Shown here one piece after another: positions 9,200-18,051 of a stretch of DNA of 64,000 nucleotides (its first letter is position 1; every line of letters begins with the position of its first letter). The translations under genes and the position numbers were made by a program. The DNA is taken from NCBI RefSeq assembly GCF_002838065.1, contig NZ_PIZU01000003.1, positions 124,001 to 188,000 of the forward strand. The letters are read 5' to 3'. This stretch comes from Mycobacterium hubeiense (GTDB lineage: Bacteria; Actinomycetota; Actinomycetes; Mycobacteriales; Mycobacteriaceae). The notes beneath the pieces were generated by a model. That model was not told the DNA's origin, searched no databases, and saw only the letters and a list, made by a program, of their open reading frames with translations.

Positions 9200-10155
9200 T
9201 TCTGAGGACCCCCTACTCCGCTTGTCTGCTCCTCGCGCAAGCGCTCGTCGGCCAGAGTTTCCTTCGCGATTTCCTCGCCGACCTTGGTGGCCGCCGCGGT
9301 CATGATGTCCAGGTTGCCCGCATACGGCGGCAGGTAATCCCCGGCGCCCTCGACCTCGACGAATGTGGTGACGACGTGGTTGCCGCCGTTGACCACTGAC
9401 GGCTCGTCGAACTGCGGCTCATTGAGCAGCCGGTATCCGGGCACGTACGTCTGCACCTCGGCGACGACGTCCTTGATGGACTGGGCAATCGCGTCGTGGT
9501 CAGCGTCCTCGGGGATGGCGCAGAAGATGGTGTCGCGCATGATCATTGGCGGCTCGGCCGGGTTGAGGATGATGATGGCCTTGCCGCGTTTGGCGCCGCC
9601 GATGGTCTCGACGCCCTTGCTGGTGGTCTTGGTGAATTCGTCGATATTGGCCCGGGTGCCGGGTCCCGCAGAGACGCTCGCGACCGAGGCGACGATCTCG
9701 GCGTAGGGCACGTCGACGACGCGAGAAACGGCGTACACGATCGGGATGGTGGCCTGCCCGCCGCAGGTGATCATGTTGACGTTCGGTGCGTTCAGGTGCT
9801 CGCGCAGGTTGGCCGGCGGGATGACCGCGGGGCCGACGGCCGCGGGAGTCAGGTCGATGGCGCGGATGCCGGCCTCGGCGTAGCGCGGCGCGGCTTCGCG
9901 GTGCACGTAGGCGCTGGTGGCCTCGAACAGCAGATCGGGCTTCTCGTCGAGGCCCAGCAACCAGTCCGCACCCTCGGCACTGGTCTGAAGGCCCAGTTTG
10001 CGGGCCCGGGCGAGGCCTTCGGACTCAGGGTCGATGCCGACCATCCAGCGGGGTTCCAGCCACTCCGAGCGGAGCAGCTTGTACAGCAGGTCGGTGCTGA
10101 TGTTGCCGGATCCGACGATCGCGACGGAGGCTTTACCGGAAGATCCCAGTGGCAT
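9196..10155 (-). CDS. hsaG: Acylating acetaldehyde/propanal dehydrogenase HsaG
   Basis: 319-aa CoA-acylating aldehyde dehydrogenase (DmpF/BphJ type). It converts the HsaF-derived aldehyde to its acyl-CoA with NAD. The Rossmann motif is [10 protein letters not shown] near residues 11-20. The catalytic cysteine is in MITCGGQAT at about residue 129. It lies 12 bases after hsaE and overlaps hsaF. Length is typical for the family. Confidence 0.95.
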   Translation of the reverse strand: MPLGSSGKASVAIVGSGNISTDLLYKLLRSEWLEPRWMVGIDPESEGLARARKLGLQTSAEGADWLLGLDEKPDLLFEATSAYVHREAAPRYAEAGIRAIDLTPAAVGPAVIPPANLREHLNAPNVNMITCGGQATIPIVYAVSRVVDVPYAEIVASVASVSAGPGTRANIDEFTKTTSKGVETIGGAKRGKAIIILNPAEPPMIMRDTIFCAIPEDADHDAIAQSIKDVVAEVQTYVPGYRLLNEPQFDEPSVVNGGNHVVTTFVEVEGAGDYLPPYAGNLDIMTAAATKVGEEIAKETLADERLREEQTSGVGGPQK

Positions 10156-10167
10156 ATACGATTTCTC

Positions 10168-10953
10168 CTATTCGAACGACAGGTGGACCGAGCCCAGCCC
10201 GTCGAATTCTGCGACGAAGTCATCGCCCGGCCGGGCGTCGATCGCGCGGGTGCACGAGCCCGGTAGCACGATGTCGCCGGCCTTCAGCCGTACTCCGAAG
10301 CTGTCCACCTTGCGGGCCAGCCACGCCACGGCGGTCACCGGGTTGCCCAGCACGGCGTCGCTGCGGCCCTTGGCCACCACCTCGCCGTTGCGGGTGAGCA
10401 CCGCGTCGATGTTGCGGATGTCGATGTCCTTGGGCGACACCCGCGCCTCGCCCAGCACCCAGCCCGCCGACGACGCGTTGTCGGCGATGGTGTCGCAGAG
10501 CTTGATCTTCCAGTCGGTGATGCGGGTGTCGATGAGCTCGATCGACGGCGCGAACGCCGCCGTGGCGGCCAGCACGTCGTCCTCGGTGCAGCCGGCGCCG
10601 GGCAGGTCGTCGGCGAGGATGAACCCGACCTCGACCTCCACGCGTGGGTAGAGGTAGTTGGCCGTTTTGACCGGCCGGTCCTCGTAGACCTGCATCTCGT
10701 CGAGCAGGTGGCCGTAGTCGGGCTCGTCCACGCCCATCATTTTTTGCATGGCCTCCGACGACAGGCCAACCTTGTGTCCCACCACGCGGGCGCCCTCAGC
10801 GACGCGCTGGCGGATGTTGATCAGCTGGATCTCGTAGGCATCCACGACGTCAATATCGGGATTTCCGTCGGTCAGCGGGGCGATGGGGACCCTGCTCCGT
10901 TCGGCCTGGGCCAGGTCGGCGGCCAGCTGGTCACGCACCTCGACACTGAGCAT
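10168..10953 (-). CDS. hsaE: 2-hydroxyhexa-2,4-dienoate hydratase HsaE
   Basis: 261-aa member of the 2-keto-4-pentenoate hydratase (MhpD/BphH) family. It hydrates the dienoate released by HsaD, giving the HsaF substrate. Typical segments include VVGHKVGLSS near residue 52 and GHLLDEM with the metal-binding VEVEVGFIL downstream. The ATG at 10953 has GAGGGGA about ten bases upstream. It is the first gene of the minus operon and is divergent from kstD across 73 bases that hold a KstR operator. Confidence 0.94.
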   Translation of the reverse strand: MLSVEVRDQLAADLAQAERSRVPIAPLTDGNPDIDVVDAYEIQLINIRQRVAEGARVVGHKVGLSSEAMQKMMGVDEPDYGHLLDEMQVYEDRPVKTANYLYPRVEVEVGFILADDLPGAGCTEDDVLAATAAFAPSIELIDTRITDWKIKLCDTIADNASSAGWVLGEARVSPKDIDIRNIDAVLTRNGEVVAKGRSDAVLGNPVTAVAWLARKVDSFGVRLKAGDIVLPGSCTRAIDARPGDDFVAEFDGLGSVHLSFE

Positions 10954-11011
10954 TTAGGTGAAGTCCCCTCGTTTGTTTTACCGGGGCGGTTGTTCGATCG
11001 CCGGGCAATTC

Positions 11012-11025
11012 TATAACGTGTTCTA
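11012..11025. promoter_or_regulatory. KstR operator shared by hsaEGF and kstD
   Basis: TATAACGTGTTCTA matches the KstR 14-mer with one half-site change (TATAAC for TAGAAC). It ends one base before the kstD ATG at 11027. No Shine-Dalgarno fits between operator and start, so the kstD transcript is probably short-leadered or starts from another point. Confidence 0.8.
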
Positions 11026-11026
11026 C

Positions 11027-12709
11027 ATGACAGCACAGGAGTTCGACGTCGTCGTCGTCGGGAGCGGCGCCGCCGGCATGGACGCTGCCCTCACCGCCGC
11101 CCACCAGGGCCTCTCAACAGTAGTCCTCGAGAAGGCACCGCACTATGGCGGTTCCACTGCGCGGTCAGGTGGCGGCGTGTGGATCCCCAACAATGAAGTG
11201 CTGCGGCGTGACGGCGTCAAGGACACCCCTGAAGCCGCCGGGAAATACCTGCACACGATCATCGGCGACGTCGTCGAACCCGAACGCATCGACACCTATC
11301 TCGATCGCGGGCCGGAGATGTTGTCGTTCGTGTTGAAGCACTCGCCGCTGAAGATGTGCTGGGTCCCCGGGTACTCCGACTACTACCCCGAAACACCGGG
11401 CGGCCGCCCCGCGGGACGTTCGATCGAGCCCAAACCGTTCAATGCCAAGAAGCTCGGGCCCGACCTGGAGGGCCTGGAGCCGCCGTACGGCAAGGTGCCG
11501 CTGAATGTTGTGGTGATGCAGCAGGACTACGTGCGGCTGAACCAGCTCAAACGCCACCCGCGCGGAGTGCTGCGCAGCCTGAAGGTCGGCGCCCGCACGA
11601 TGTGGGCCAGGGCCACCGGCAAGAACCTGGTCGGCATGGGCCGCGCGTTGATCGCGCCCCTGCGGATCGGCCTGCGCGACGCCGGCGTCCCGGTCCGCTT
11701 GAACACCGCGTTGACCGATCTCTACATCGAGGACGGCGTCGTCCGCGGCGTGTACGTCCGCGACATGACAGCGCCGGAATCGGCTGAGCCAGAACTGATT
11801 CGCGCGCGACGCGGCGTAATCCTGGGGTGCGGCGGGTTCGAGCACAACGAGCAGATGCGGGTCAAGTACCAGCGTGCACCGATCACCACCGAATGGACCG
11901 TCGGGGCGAAGGCCAACACCGGCGACGGTATCCTGGCCGCCGAAAAGCTCGGCGCCGCATTGGACATTATGGAAGACGCGTGGTGGGGCCCGACGGTGCC
12001 GCTGGTCGGTGCGCCGTGGTTCGCGTTGTCCGAACGCAACTCGCCCGGCTCGATCATCGTCAACATGGCCGGCAAGCGGTTCATGAACGAGTCGATGCCA
12101 TATGTCGAGGCGTGCCATCACATGTACGGCGGCAAGTACGGTCAGGGACCCGGTCCGGGCGAGAACATCCCGGCGTGGCTGGTCTTCGACCAGCAGTACC
12201 GCAACCGCTACATCTTCGCGGGATTGCAGCCGGGACAACGTATTCCGTCGAAGTGGCTGGAGTCCGGCGTCATCGTCAAGGCCGACACGCTGGAGGAATT
12301 GGCGGCCAAGATGGGCGTGCCCATCGACGCGTTCTCCGCAACGGTGGAGCGGTTCAACGGCTTCGCCCGCTCCGGCGTCGACGAGGACTTTCACCGCGGC
12401 GAGAGCGCGTACGACCGCTACTACGGAGATCCGACCAACAAGCCGAATCCGAACCTCGGCGAGATCAAGCATGGGCCGTTCTACGCGGCCAAGATGGTGC
12501 CCGGCGACCTCGGCACCAAGGGCGGCATCCGCACCGACGTGCACGGCCGCGCGCTGCGCGACGATGGCAGCATCATCGAAGGGCTTTACGCCGCAGGCAA
12601 TGTCAGCGCCCCGGTGATGGGCCACACCTATCCCGGTCCGGGCGGGACGATCGGCCCGGCGATGACCTTCGGCTACCTGGCGGCACTGCATCTGGCCGGG
12701 AAGGAATAG
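11027..12709 (+). CDS. kstD: 3-oxosteroid delta1-dehydrogenase KstD
   Basis: 560-aa FAD enzyme that introduces the C1-C2 double bond in ring A of 3-ketosteroids, which with 9-alpha-hydroxylation opens ring B. The FAD-binding motif VVVVGSGAAGMDAAL begins at about residue 9. The C-terminal MGHTYPGPGGTIGPAM holds the conserved catalytic Tyr and substrate-binding Gly of the family. I place the start at ATG 11027; the frame is open further upstream but that would cross the KstR operator. chsH3 follows two bases after the stop. Confidence 0.95.
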   Translation: MTAQEFDVVVVGSGAAGMDAALTAAHQGLSTVVLEKAPHYGGSTARSGGGVWIPNNEVLRRDGVKDTPEAAGKYLHTIIGDVVEPERIDTYLDRGPEMLSFVLKHSPLKMCWVPGYSDYYPETPGGRPAGRSIEPKPFNAKKLGPDLEGLEPPYGKVPLNVVVMQQDYVRLNQLKRHPRGVLRSLKVGARTMWARATGKNLVGMGRALIAPLRIGLRDAGVPVRLNTALTDLYIEDGVVRGVYVRDMTAPESAEPELIRARRGVILGCGGFEHNEQMRVKYQRAPITTEWTVGAKANTGDGILAAEKLGAALDIMEDAWWGPTVPLVGAPWFALSERNSPGSIIVNMAGKRFMNESMPYVEACHHMYGGKYGQGPGPGENIPAWLVFDQQYRNRYIFAGLQPGQRIPSKWLESGVIVKADTLEELAAKMGVPIDAFSATVERFNGFARSGVDEDFHRGESAYDRYYGDPTNKPNPNLGEIKHGPFYAAKMVPGDLGTKGGIRTDVHGRALRDDGSIIEGLYAAGNVSAPVMGHTYPGPGGTIGPAMTFGYLAALHLAGKE

Positions 12710-12711
12710 GC

Positions 12712-13572
12712 ATGCCGATCAACGTCGAGGAGGCGCTCGCCGCCGAGTTGGAGCCCATCGAATTCTCCTGGACCAGTAGCGATGTCCAGCTCTACCACCT
12801 GGGGCTGGGTGCCGGCGCCGACCCGATGGACCCGCGCGAGCTGCGGTATCTGGTGGACAACACTCCGCAGGTGTTGCCGACGTTCGGCAACGTCGCGGCC
12901 AGCTTCCACATGACCGAGCCGCCGACGGTCAAGTTCCCGGGCATCGACATCGAACTGTCCAAGGTGCTGCACGCCAGTGAGGCGATCACGGTGCCGGGAC
13001 CGATACCGCCAAGCGGCACAGCGCAATCGGTGCAGAAGTTCACCGAGATCTGGGACAAGGGCAAGGCCGCCGTGATCGTCAGCGAGACGACGGTGACCGA
13101 TCCGGACGGCAAGCCACTGTGGACGCAGAAGCGGTCCATCTTCGCCCGCGGCGAGGGCGGCTTCGGCGGCGAGCGCGGGCCGTCGTCGTCGGCGACGGTG
13201 CCCGAGCGCGCACCGGATTTCGACCTGGCGATGCCGGTGCTGCCGCAGCAGGCGCTGCTCTACCGGTTGTGCGGCGACCGCAACCCGTTGCACTCCGATC
13301 CCGAATTCGCCGCTGCCGCAGGCTTTCCCAGGCCGATCCTGCACGGGCTGTGCACCTACGGGATGGCGTGTAAGGCGATCACCGACAGCGTTTTGGACGG
13401 GGACGCGGCCGCGGTCGGCTCCTACGGCGCCAGGTTCGCGGGCGTGGTGTTCCCCGGCGAGACGCTGAAGGCCAACGTGTGGAAGGAAGACGGTCGCTAC
13501 ATCGGCAATGTGGTCGCGCCGAGCCGTGACGACGCCGTGGTGTTGACCGACGTCGAGCTGATTCCGGCCTGA
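12712..13572 (+). CDS. chsH3: MaoC-type 2-enoyl-CoA hydratase (Rv3538/ChsH3-like)
   Basis: 286-aa double hot-dog (R)-specific enoyl-CoA hydratase. The C-terminal hydratase 2 motif is clear: YRLCGDRNPLHSDPEFA followed by PILHGLCTYG, with the catalytic Asp and His. The N-terminal half is the catalytically degenerate hot dog. Its length is that of Rv3538, reported to hydrate a side-chain enoyl-CoA intermediate of cholesterol. It begins two bases after kstD and so is co-transcribed with it. It ends seven bases from the convergent type VII substrate genes. Confidence 0.92.
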   Translation: MPINVEEALAAELEPIEFSWTSSDVQLYHLGLGAGADPMDPRELRYLVDNTPQVLPTFGNVAASFHMTEPPTVKFPGIDIELSKVLHASEAITVPGPIPPSGTAQSVQKFTEIWDKGKAAVIVSETTVTDPDGKPLWTQKRSIFARGEGGFGGERGPSSSATVPERAPDFDLAMPVLPQQALLYRLCGDRNPLHSDPEFAAAAGFPRPILHGLCTYGMACKAITDSVLDGDAAAVGSYGARFAGVVFPGETLKANVWKEDGRYIGNVVAPSRDDAVVLTDVELIPA

Positions 13573-13578
13573 CCGCGT

Positions 13579-14292
13579 CTACAACCTGCGCGCGACGTCC
13601 TCGTCGCCGTGGCGCGACGTCTCGGGAGGGGTGACGGGCACAGGACCTGGGGCGGGTCGGCCGTCCTGCCCCGTAGACGGCCCCGCCATGGCTTCGTCGG
13701 CCCGTTCGAGCTTCGGTTCGGGCTCGCGCTCGACTTCCCTGCGCGCCTCGTCCTGCTGGGGCGCATCCTCACGGGGAGCCTGCTGCTGCGGCGGAGCGCC
13801 CGCCCCGGCCATGCTCTGTCCGGCCGTCGGCTGACCGGCCGCAGTGGGCCCGCCTCCGCTGCCTGCGCCGCCGCCTTGCGAACCGGCGCCCCCTCCCGCG
13901 CCTTGAGCCGCCTGCATCGCCTGCTGCATCAGCTGACCGAACATGCCGGTCTGCCCGCCGAGCCCGCCGGCCGCCTGGCTCATCTGCCCCGCCTGCTGGC
14001 CCATCTGACCGAGCTGGCCCAGCATGCTGGTGAGTTGCCCGACCGACTGCGAACCCGATTCGTCGGCGTTGGTGTAGGCGGCCTGGGCGGCGCCGAGTTT
14101 GCCGGCGAAGGTGGTCTCCTTCGCCGCCAACGACGCGACGTTGGCCGTGAGCGAGGCGGCCATCGTGGGCAGCACGGCCGCGATGGTCATGCTCATCGCA
14201 TCCTGGCCCGGCTGGATCATCGGCACCTCTGGCAGCTCGACAGCGGCCGGATCCCAGCTCAGACCTTCGGGCTTTCGCAGCGGACTAGTCAT
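13579..14292 (-). CDS. Type VII secretion-like substrate, PE-like partner with YxxxD motif
   Basis: 237-aa protein with no classical signal peptide. Residues about 30-75 form a predicted helical segment rich in Ala, Thr and Met, ending in YTNAD (Tyr73 to Asp77), which fits the YxxxD/E export motif of ESX substrates. After it comes a Gly/Gln/Met-rich stretch, then a Pro/Gly/Glu-rich acidic tail. It lies 14 bases after the WxG-containing gene, the usual arrangement of a bicistronic ESX heterodimer. It occupies the position of PPE63 in M. tuberculosis. No named family recognised; role inferred from motif and context. Confidence 0.7.
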   Translation of the reverse strand: MTSPLRKPEGLSWDPAAVELPEVPMIQPGQDAMSMTIAAVLPTMAASLTANVASLAAKETTFAGKLGAAQAAYTNADESGSQSVGQLTSMLGQLGQMGQQAGQMSQAAGGLGGQTGMFGQLMQQAMQAAQGAGGGAGSQGGGAGSGGGPTAAGQPTAGQSMAGAGAPPQQQAPREDAPQQDEARREVEREPEPKLERADEAMAGPSTGQDGRPAPGPVPVTPPETSRHGDEDVARRL

Positions 14293-14306
14293 CGGCAGCT
14301 AGCTCC

Positions 14307-15443
14307 TCACCAATCGTCGTCAACATCGTCTTCGGCCAGGTCGTATTCCAGCGGCGGAGGCGCCGTCAGACCTGGGTGAGAACCTCCGCTGGTGGCGCGC
14401 TGCCCCATCATCGGGCTCATTCCGCCCATGCCGCCGCCACCGGCCGCCGCCACCGGTGCGACCCCACCAACAGCGGCGCCACTGGCTGCACCGGTCTCGG
14501 CCGGCGCAGTGGAGACACCTTTGGTACCAACAAGATTCGCCATCAGCGGAGTCTGCGCCGGCACGCCGCCGGACCCCGGCGTCGAGGCCGCTTTCGTCAT
14601 GCCCGCGCCGCTGCCGGCGCCGGACCCACCCGCCAAGGGGTGATTGGAGAACGACGAGAAACCCATCGCCCCTGCCCCGCCGGAACCGCCCTTGCCCATC
14701 TGGCCGAACATCGACGTCATCTGCTGGATGGGCTGCGTGAGCTGCTGCAGAGGCTGGCTGAGCTGTTGGGGCAGCTGGCCGAACATCTGCCCGATCTGCT
14801 GCGGCAGTTGCGCGGCCATGCCGCCCATCTGACTGAGCATTTGCATCGCCTGCTGCGGATTCTGCCCGGCGGCCTGTGCGGCGTCCTTGGTCTCCTCGGC
14901 GGCCTCTTGGGCCGGACCGGTCGGGGGCGCCGCCGCCACCACGGGAATGCTCGGCGGCACACCAATCGTGTTGGCCATGGAGGTGGTGTTGGCCGTGACA
15001 TTGGCGATGTTCTGCGACATCCCCAGCTTGATCCTGCTCTGGATCAGCTCCTGGGTGTTCATGAACGGCATCGCCTGGATCGCTTCGCATTCCGCCTGCG
15101 TTTCCTGGGCGATGGTGTTCACGAGCATCTTCGTCTCGATGACCGCCGTCTGCATGGCGCGCAGCTTGGCCGCGATCGCGGCGGCCTGGGCGCCGTTGGC
15201 TTCATGCCCGGCGATGATCGTGCTGGCCTCACCGGTTGCGGCCAGCGAGCCGGCGCCTTCCCAGGTGTCCGACAGCCTCATCATCTGACCCTGCTGCTGA
15301 GGAACCACCGTGCCGGTGATCCGCGCCGCCAGCGCCTCGAACTTCGCCGCGGCGGCACCAAGTTGGTCCTCATCGACGTTCGGCCAGGCCGGACCCGTCA
15401 CCGTTTGCGAGCCGTACGGGCTCATATCGGGCTGGATCCCCAC
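14307..15443 (-). CDS. Type VII secretion-like substrate, PPE-like protein with WxG motif
   Basis: 378-aa protein. The first 180 residues are helical with the WEG turn at residues 61-63 (LSDTWEGAGSLA), the hallmark of WXG100/PPE-type domains. A Gln/Met/Gly-rich low-complexity region follows and the last residues are acidic (AEDDVDDDW). I chose the GTG at 15443 because GAAGGGGG lies about eight bases upstream; ATG at 15425 is the alternative and the frame is open far upstream into ltp2. It should pair with the downstream YxxxD protein. Lack of a PPE signature means it is PPE-like, not a PPE protein. Confidence 0.7.
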   Translation of the reverse strand: MGIQPDMSPYGSQTVTGPAWPNVDEDQLGAAAAKFEALAARITGTVVPQQQGQMMRLSDTWEGAGSLAATGEASTIIAGHEANGAQAAAIAAKLRAMQTAVIETKMLVNTIAQETQAECEAIQAMPFMNTQELIQSRIKLGMSQNIANVTANTTSMANTIGVPPSIPVVAAAPPTGPAQEAAEETKDAAQAAGQNPQQAMQMLSQMGGMAAQLPQQIGQMFGQLPQQLSQPLQQLTQPIQQMTSMFGQMGKGGSGGAGAMGFSSFSNHPLAGGSGAGSGAGMTKAASTPGSGGVPAQTPLMANLVGTKGVSTAPAETGAASGAAVGGVAPVAAAGGGGMGGMSPMMGQRATSGGSHPGLTAPPPLEYDLAEDDVDDDW

Positions 15444-15514
15444 CTCGCGACCCCCTTCGACGTGTTTGCTGTGCGAAACAACCCTACCGTGTCCGCCGGG
15501 GTCAGCAGAGCGTC

Positions 15515-16675
15515 TTATCCGAGGATGAGGCCTGAGGTGGGCACGCCGGTGCCCGCGGTGACGAGCACATGCTCGACGCCCTCGACCTGATTGACCGAGG
15601 TGCCGCGGAGTTGACGCACTCCCTCGGCGATCCCGTTCATGCCGTGGATGTAGGCCTCGCCAAGCTGGCCGCCGTGGGTGTTGATCGGCAGCCGGCCGCC
15701 GATCTCGATCGCGCCGTCGGCGATGAAGTCCTTGGCCTCGCCCTTTCCGCAGAACCCCAACTCCTCCAGCTGGATCAGCGTGAACGGCGTGAAGTGGTCG
15801 TAGAGCACCGCGGTCTGGATGTCCGTCGGTGCCAGGCCCGACTGCGCCCACAGCTGCCGACCGACCAGCCCCATTTCGGGCAGCCCGTCGAGTTCCGGAC
15901 GGTAGTAGCTGACCATCGTGTACTGGTCGGGGCTGGAGCCCTGCGCCGCCGCCTCGATGATCGCCGGCCGATGTTTGAGATCGCGGGCCCGCTCCGGTGA
16001 GGTCACCACGATCGCGACCGCACCGTCGGTCTCCTGACAGCAGTCCAGCAGCCGCAGCGGTTCGGCTATCCACCGCGAGTTCTGGTGATCCTCAATGGTG
16101 ATCGGCTTCTCGTAGAAATACGCCTTGGGGTTCTTCGCGGCGTGCTTGCGGTCGGCGACCGAGATCGCGCCGAAGTCACGGCTGGTCGCACCGGACAGGT
16201 GCATGTAGCGCTTGGCGATCATGGCGACCTGCGCCGCCGGCGTCGAGAGACCGTGCGGGTACGAGAACGAGTTGTCCACACCGGTGGAGTCGGCGTTCTC
16301 GGTGAGCCGGGTCTGCACCTGGCCGAACCGCATACCTGAGCGCTCGTTGAACGCCCTATACGCCACAACGCAATCCGCCACACCGGTGGCGACAGCCATC
16401 GCCGCCTGCTGGATGGTCGCGCACGCCGCGCCGCCGCCGTAGTGGATCTTGGAGAAGAACTTCAGCTCACCGATACCCGCCGCGCGGGCCACCGCGATCT
16501 CGGTGTTGGTGTCCATCGTGAAGGTGGTCAACCCGTCGACGTCGGCGGGCGTCAAACCGGCGTCGTCGAGTGCGTCGAGCACCGCCTCTGCGGCCAGTCG
16601 CAACTCGCTGCGGCCGGAGTTCTTCGAGAAGTCCGTCGCACCGATACCGACGATCGCTGCTTTACCGCTGAGCAT
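15515..16675 (-). CDS. ltp2: Thiolase-like aldolase Ltp2
   Basis: 386-aa SCP-x/thiolase-superfamily protein. With the DUF35 domain of ChsH2 it performs the retro-aldol cleavage of the C17 side-chain CoA thioester, releasing androst-4-ene-3,17-dione (or its 1,4-diene) and propionyl-CoA. Characteristic segments are VGIGATDFSKNSGRSE at the N-terminus and NTHGGQLGEAYIHGMNG near the C-terminus. ATG 16675 shares one base with the chsH1 stop (TGATG). Last gene of the cyp125 operon. Confidence 0.93.
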   Translation of the reverse strand: MLSGKAAIVGIGATDFSKNSGRSELRLAAEAVLDALDDAGLTPADVDGLTTFTMDTNTEIAVARAAGIGELKFFSKIHYGGGAACATIQQAAMAVATGVADCVVAYRAFNERSGMRFGQVQTRLTENADSTGVDNSFSYPHGLSTPAAQVAMIAKRYMHLSGATSRDFGAISVADRKHAAKNPKAYFYEKPITIEDHQNSRWIAEPLRLLDCCQETDGAVAIVVTSPERARDLKHRPAIIEAAAQGSSPDQYTMVSYYRPELDGLPEMGLVGRQLWAQSGLAPTDIQTAVLYDHFTPFTLIQLEELGFCGKGEAKDFIADGAIEIGGRLPINTHGGQLGEAYIHGMNGIAEGVRQLRGTSVNQVEGVEHVLVTAGTGVPTSGLILG

Positions 16676-17088
16676 CACGCGCCTCCGAGGGTAAGCGTCG
16701 CGGTGGCCACCACGTGATCGCCAAGGCTGTTGCTGCCAACGACTTTCACCGTCACCAGCCCGTCGTCGATCGCGGTCACCTCGCCCTTGAAGGTCACCGT
16801 GTCGTAGGCGTACCACGGCACACCCAGGCGCAGGCCGATCGATTTGATCAGCGCTGACGGGCCGGCCCAGTCGGTGATGTACCGCTGCACCAGGCCGGTG
16901 TCGGTGAGGATGTTGACGAAGATGTCCTTGGATCCCTTGGCCTGAGCCTTGTCCCGGTCGTGGTGCACGTCCTGGAAGTCGCGCGTGGCGATGGCCGTCG
17001 ACACGATGAACGTCGGGTCGCCGTACAGCGATAGTTCCGGCAGTTTCGTGCCGACCTGAATTTTCGGAGCGCTCATACTCACCGTCAT
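16675..17088 (-). CDS. chsH1: MaoC-like hydratase subunit ChsH1
   Basis: 137-aa single hot-dog MaoC protein. It forms the catalytic half of the ChsH1-ChsH2 enoyl-CoA hydratase that hydrates the C17 double bond of the three-carbon side-chain thioester. The motif FQDVHHDRDKA near residue 48 supplies the hydratase His/Asp. I use ATG 17088, which overlaps the chsH2 stop by four bases (ATGA); a second ATG at 17076 would give 133 aa. Followed directly by ltp2. Confidence 0.92.
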   Translation of the reverse strand: MTVSMSAPKIQVGTKLPELSLYGDPTFIVSTAIATRDFQDVHHDRDKAQAKGSKDIFVNILTDTGLVQRYITDWAGPSALIKSIGLRLGVPWYAYDTVTFKGEVTAIDDGLVTVKVVGSNSLGDHVVATATLTLGGA

Positions 17089-18023
17089 TCCACGGGCTCC
17101 CACGCGTACAAGGTCCAATCTTCGAAGTCGATATACATTGCGCGGACAGGCATTCCGATCTCCACCTTCGCGGGGTCGACATTGCGGAGTTCGCCGAGCA
17201 TTCGCACGCCCTCTTCGAGTTCCACCAGGGCGATGACGAACGGCAGCGTGCGGCCAGGCACCTTCGGCGCGTGGTGCACGACGTAGCTGAACACCGTGCC
17301 CTTACCGCTTGAGACGAGATAGTCGGAAGGCGCCACTTCCTTTTTCGCGTCCTGCCACACCGCGGGCACCGGCGGGTGCTGCAAAGAACCGTCCGCGCGC
17401 TTCTGGATACGCAACTCATGCGCCTTGACGCCGTCCCAGAAGAACTGCGTGTCCTTCGAGGACGCCGGCCGCATCAGTGCATCGGGATCCAGGTCCTCGG
17501 GCACGGCCGGCTTGTCGGCATCGCGAGGCCGGAATTTCATGATGCGCCAGTCCATCTCGGCGACGTCCTCGTCGCCGACCTGCCACACGATGTGCTGGTT
17601 GATGAAGTAGCCCTCGCCCAGCGCCGTCTGCTTCGGGCCGATCACGTCGGTGAGTTCGGCGCTGACGCTGACCACTTCGCCGGGACGCAGGTAGCGGTGG
17701 TAGGTCTGCTCGCAATTGGTGGCGACGACACCGACATAGCCTGCGTCGTCGAACAACTGCATCATCTTGCTCAACGGATCGTCGTCGGGCCGGCCCTGGC
17801 CCAGCCCGCCCATCGTCCACACCTGGATCATCGCCGGCGGCGCGACGATTCCCGGGTGGCCCGCCGCCTTCGCGGCGGCCTCGTCGACATAAATCGGGTT
17901 CGTGTCACCGATCGCATCCACCCAGTGGTGAATCATCGGCTCGTTCACCGGATCCCGGCCGACCCGCGGCTTGCTCTTGCCCGCCGCCTTGACCATTTCG
18001 ATGGCCGCTGCGAGGTCGCTCAT
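17085..18023 (-). CDS. chsH2: MaoC/DUF35 fusion subunit ChsH2
   Basis: 312-aa protein. The N-terminal MaoC-like domain (HHWVDAIGDTNPIYVDE near residue 32) stabilises the substrate in the ChsH1 hydratase. The C-terminal DUF35/OB-fold domain (about residues 185-312, with GKGTVFSYVVHH and AWEPVE at the end) binds Ltp2 as the aldolase partner. Start 28 bases after chsE2. Fusion and length match Rv3542c. Confidence 0.93.
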   Translation of the reverse strand: MSDLAAAIEMVKAAGKSKPRVGRDPVNEPMIHHWVDAIGDTNPIYVDEAAAKAAGHPGIVAPPAMIQVWTMGGLGQGRPDDDPLSKMMQLFDDAGYVGVVATNCEQTYHRYLRPGEVVSVSAELTDVIGPKQTALGEGYFINQHIVWQVGDEDVAEMDWRIMKFRPRDADKPAVPEDLDPDALMRPASSKDTQFFWDGVKAHELRIQKRADGSLQHPPVPAVWQDAKKEVAPSDYLVSSGKGTVFSYVVHHAPKVPGRTLPFVIALVELEEGVRMLGELRNVDPAKVEIGMPVRAMYIDFEDWTLYAWEPVE

Positions 18024-18051
18024 CTGTGCCCTCTGCTCTTCGCGCCAGCGC

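Noticed and set aside
11165..12691. 508-aa minus-strand open frame opposite kstD
   Set aside because: Antisense shadow of kstD, whose FAD and catalytic motifs are intact on the other strand.
14376..15590. 404-aa plus-strand open frame opposite the PPE-like gene
   Set aside because: The WxG/YxxxD pair on the minus strand is supported by motifs and ribosome sites; this frame is Arg/His-rich with no motif.
15444..17419. Long upstream extensions of the PPE-like and ltp2 frames
   Set aside because: They run through ltp2, chsH1 and chsH2 in the wrong frame. Starts at 15443 and 16675 fit ribosome sites, overlaps and family lengths.
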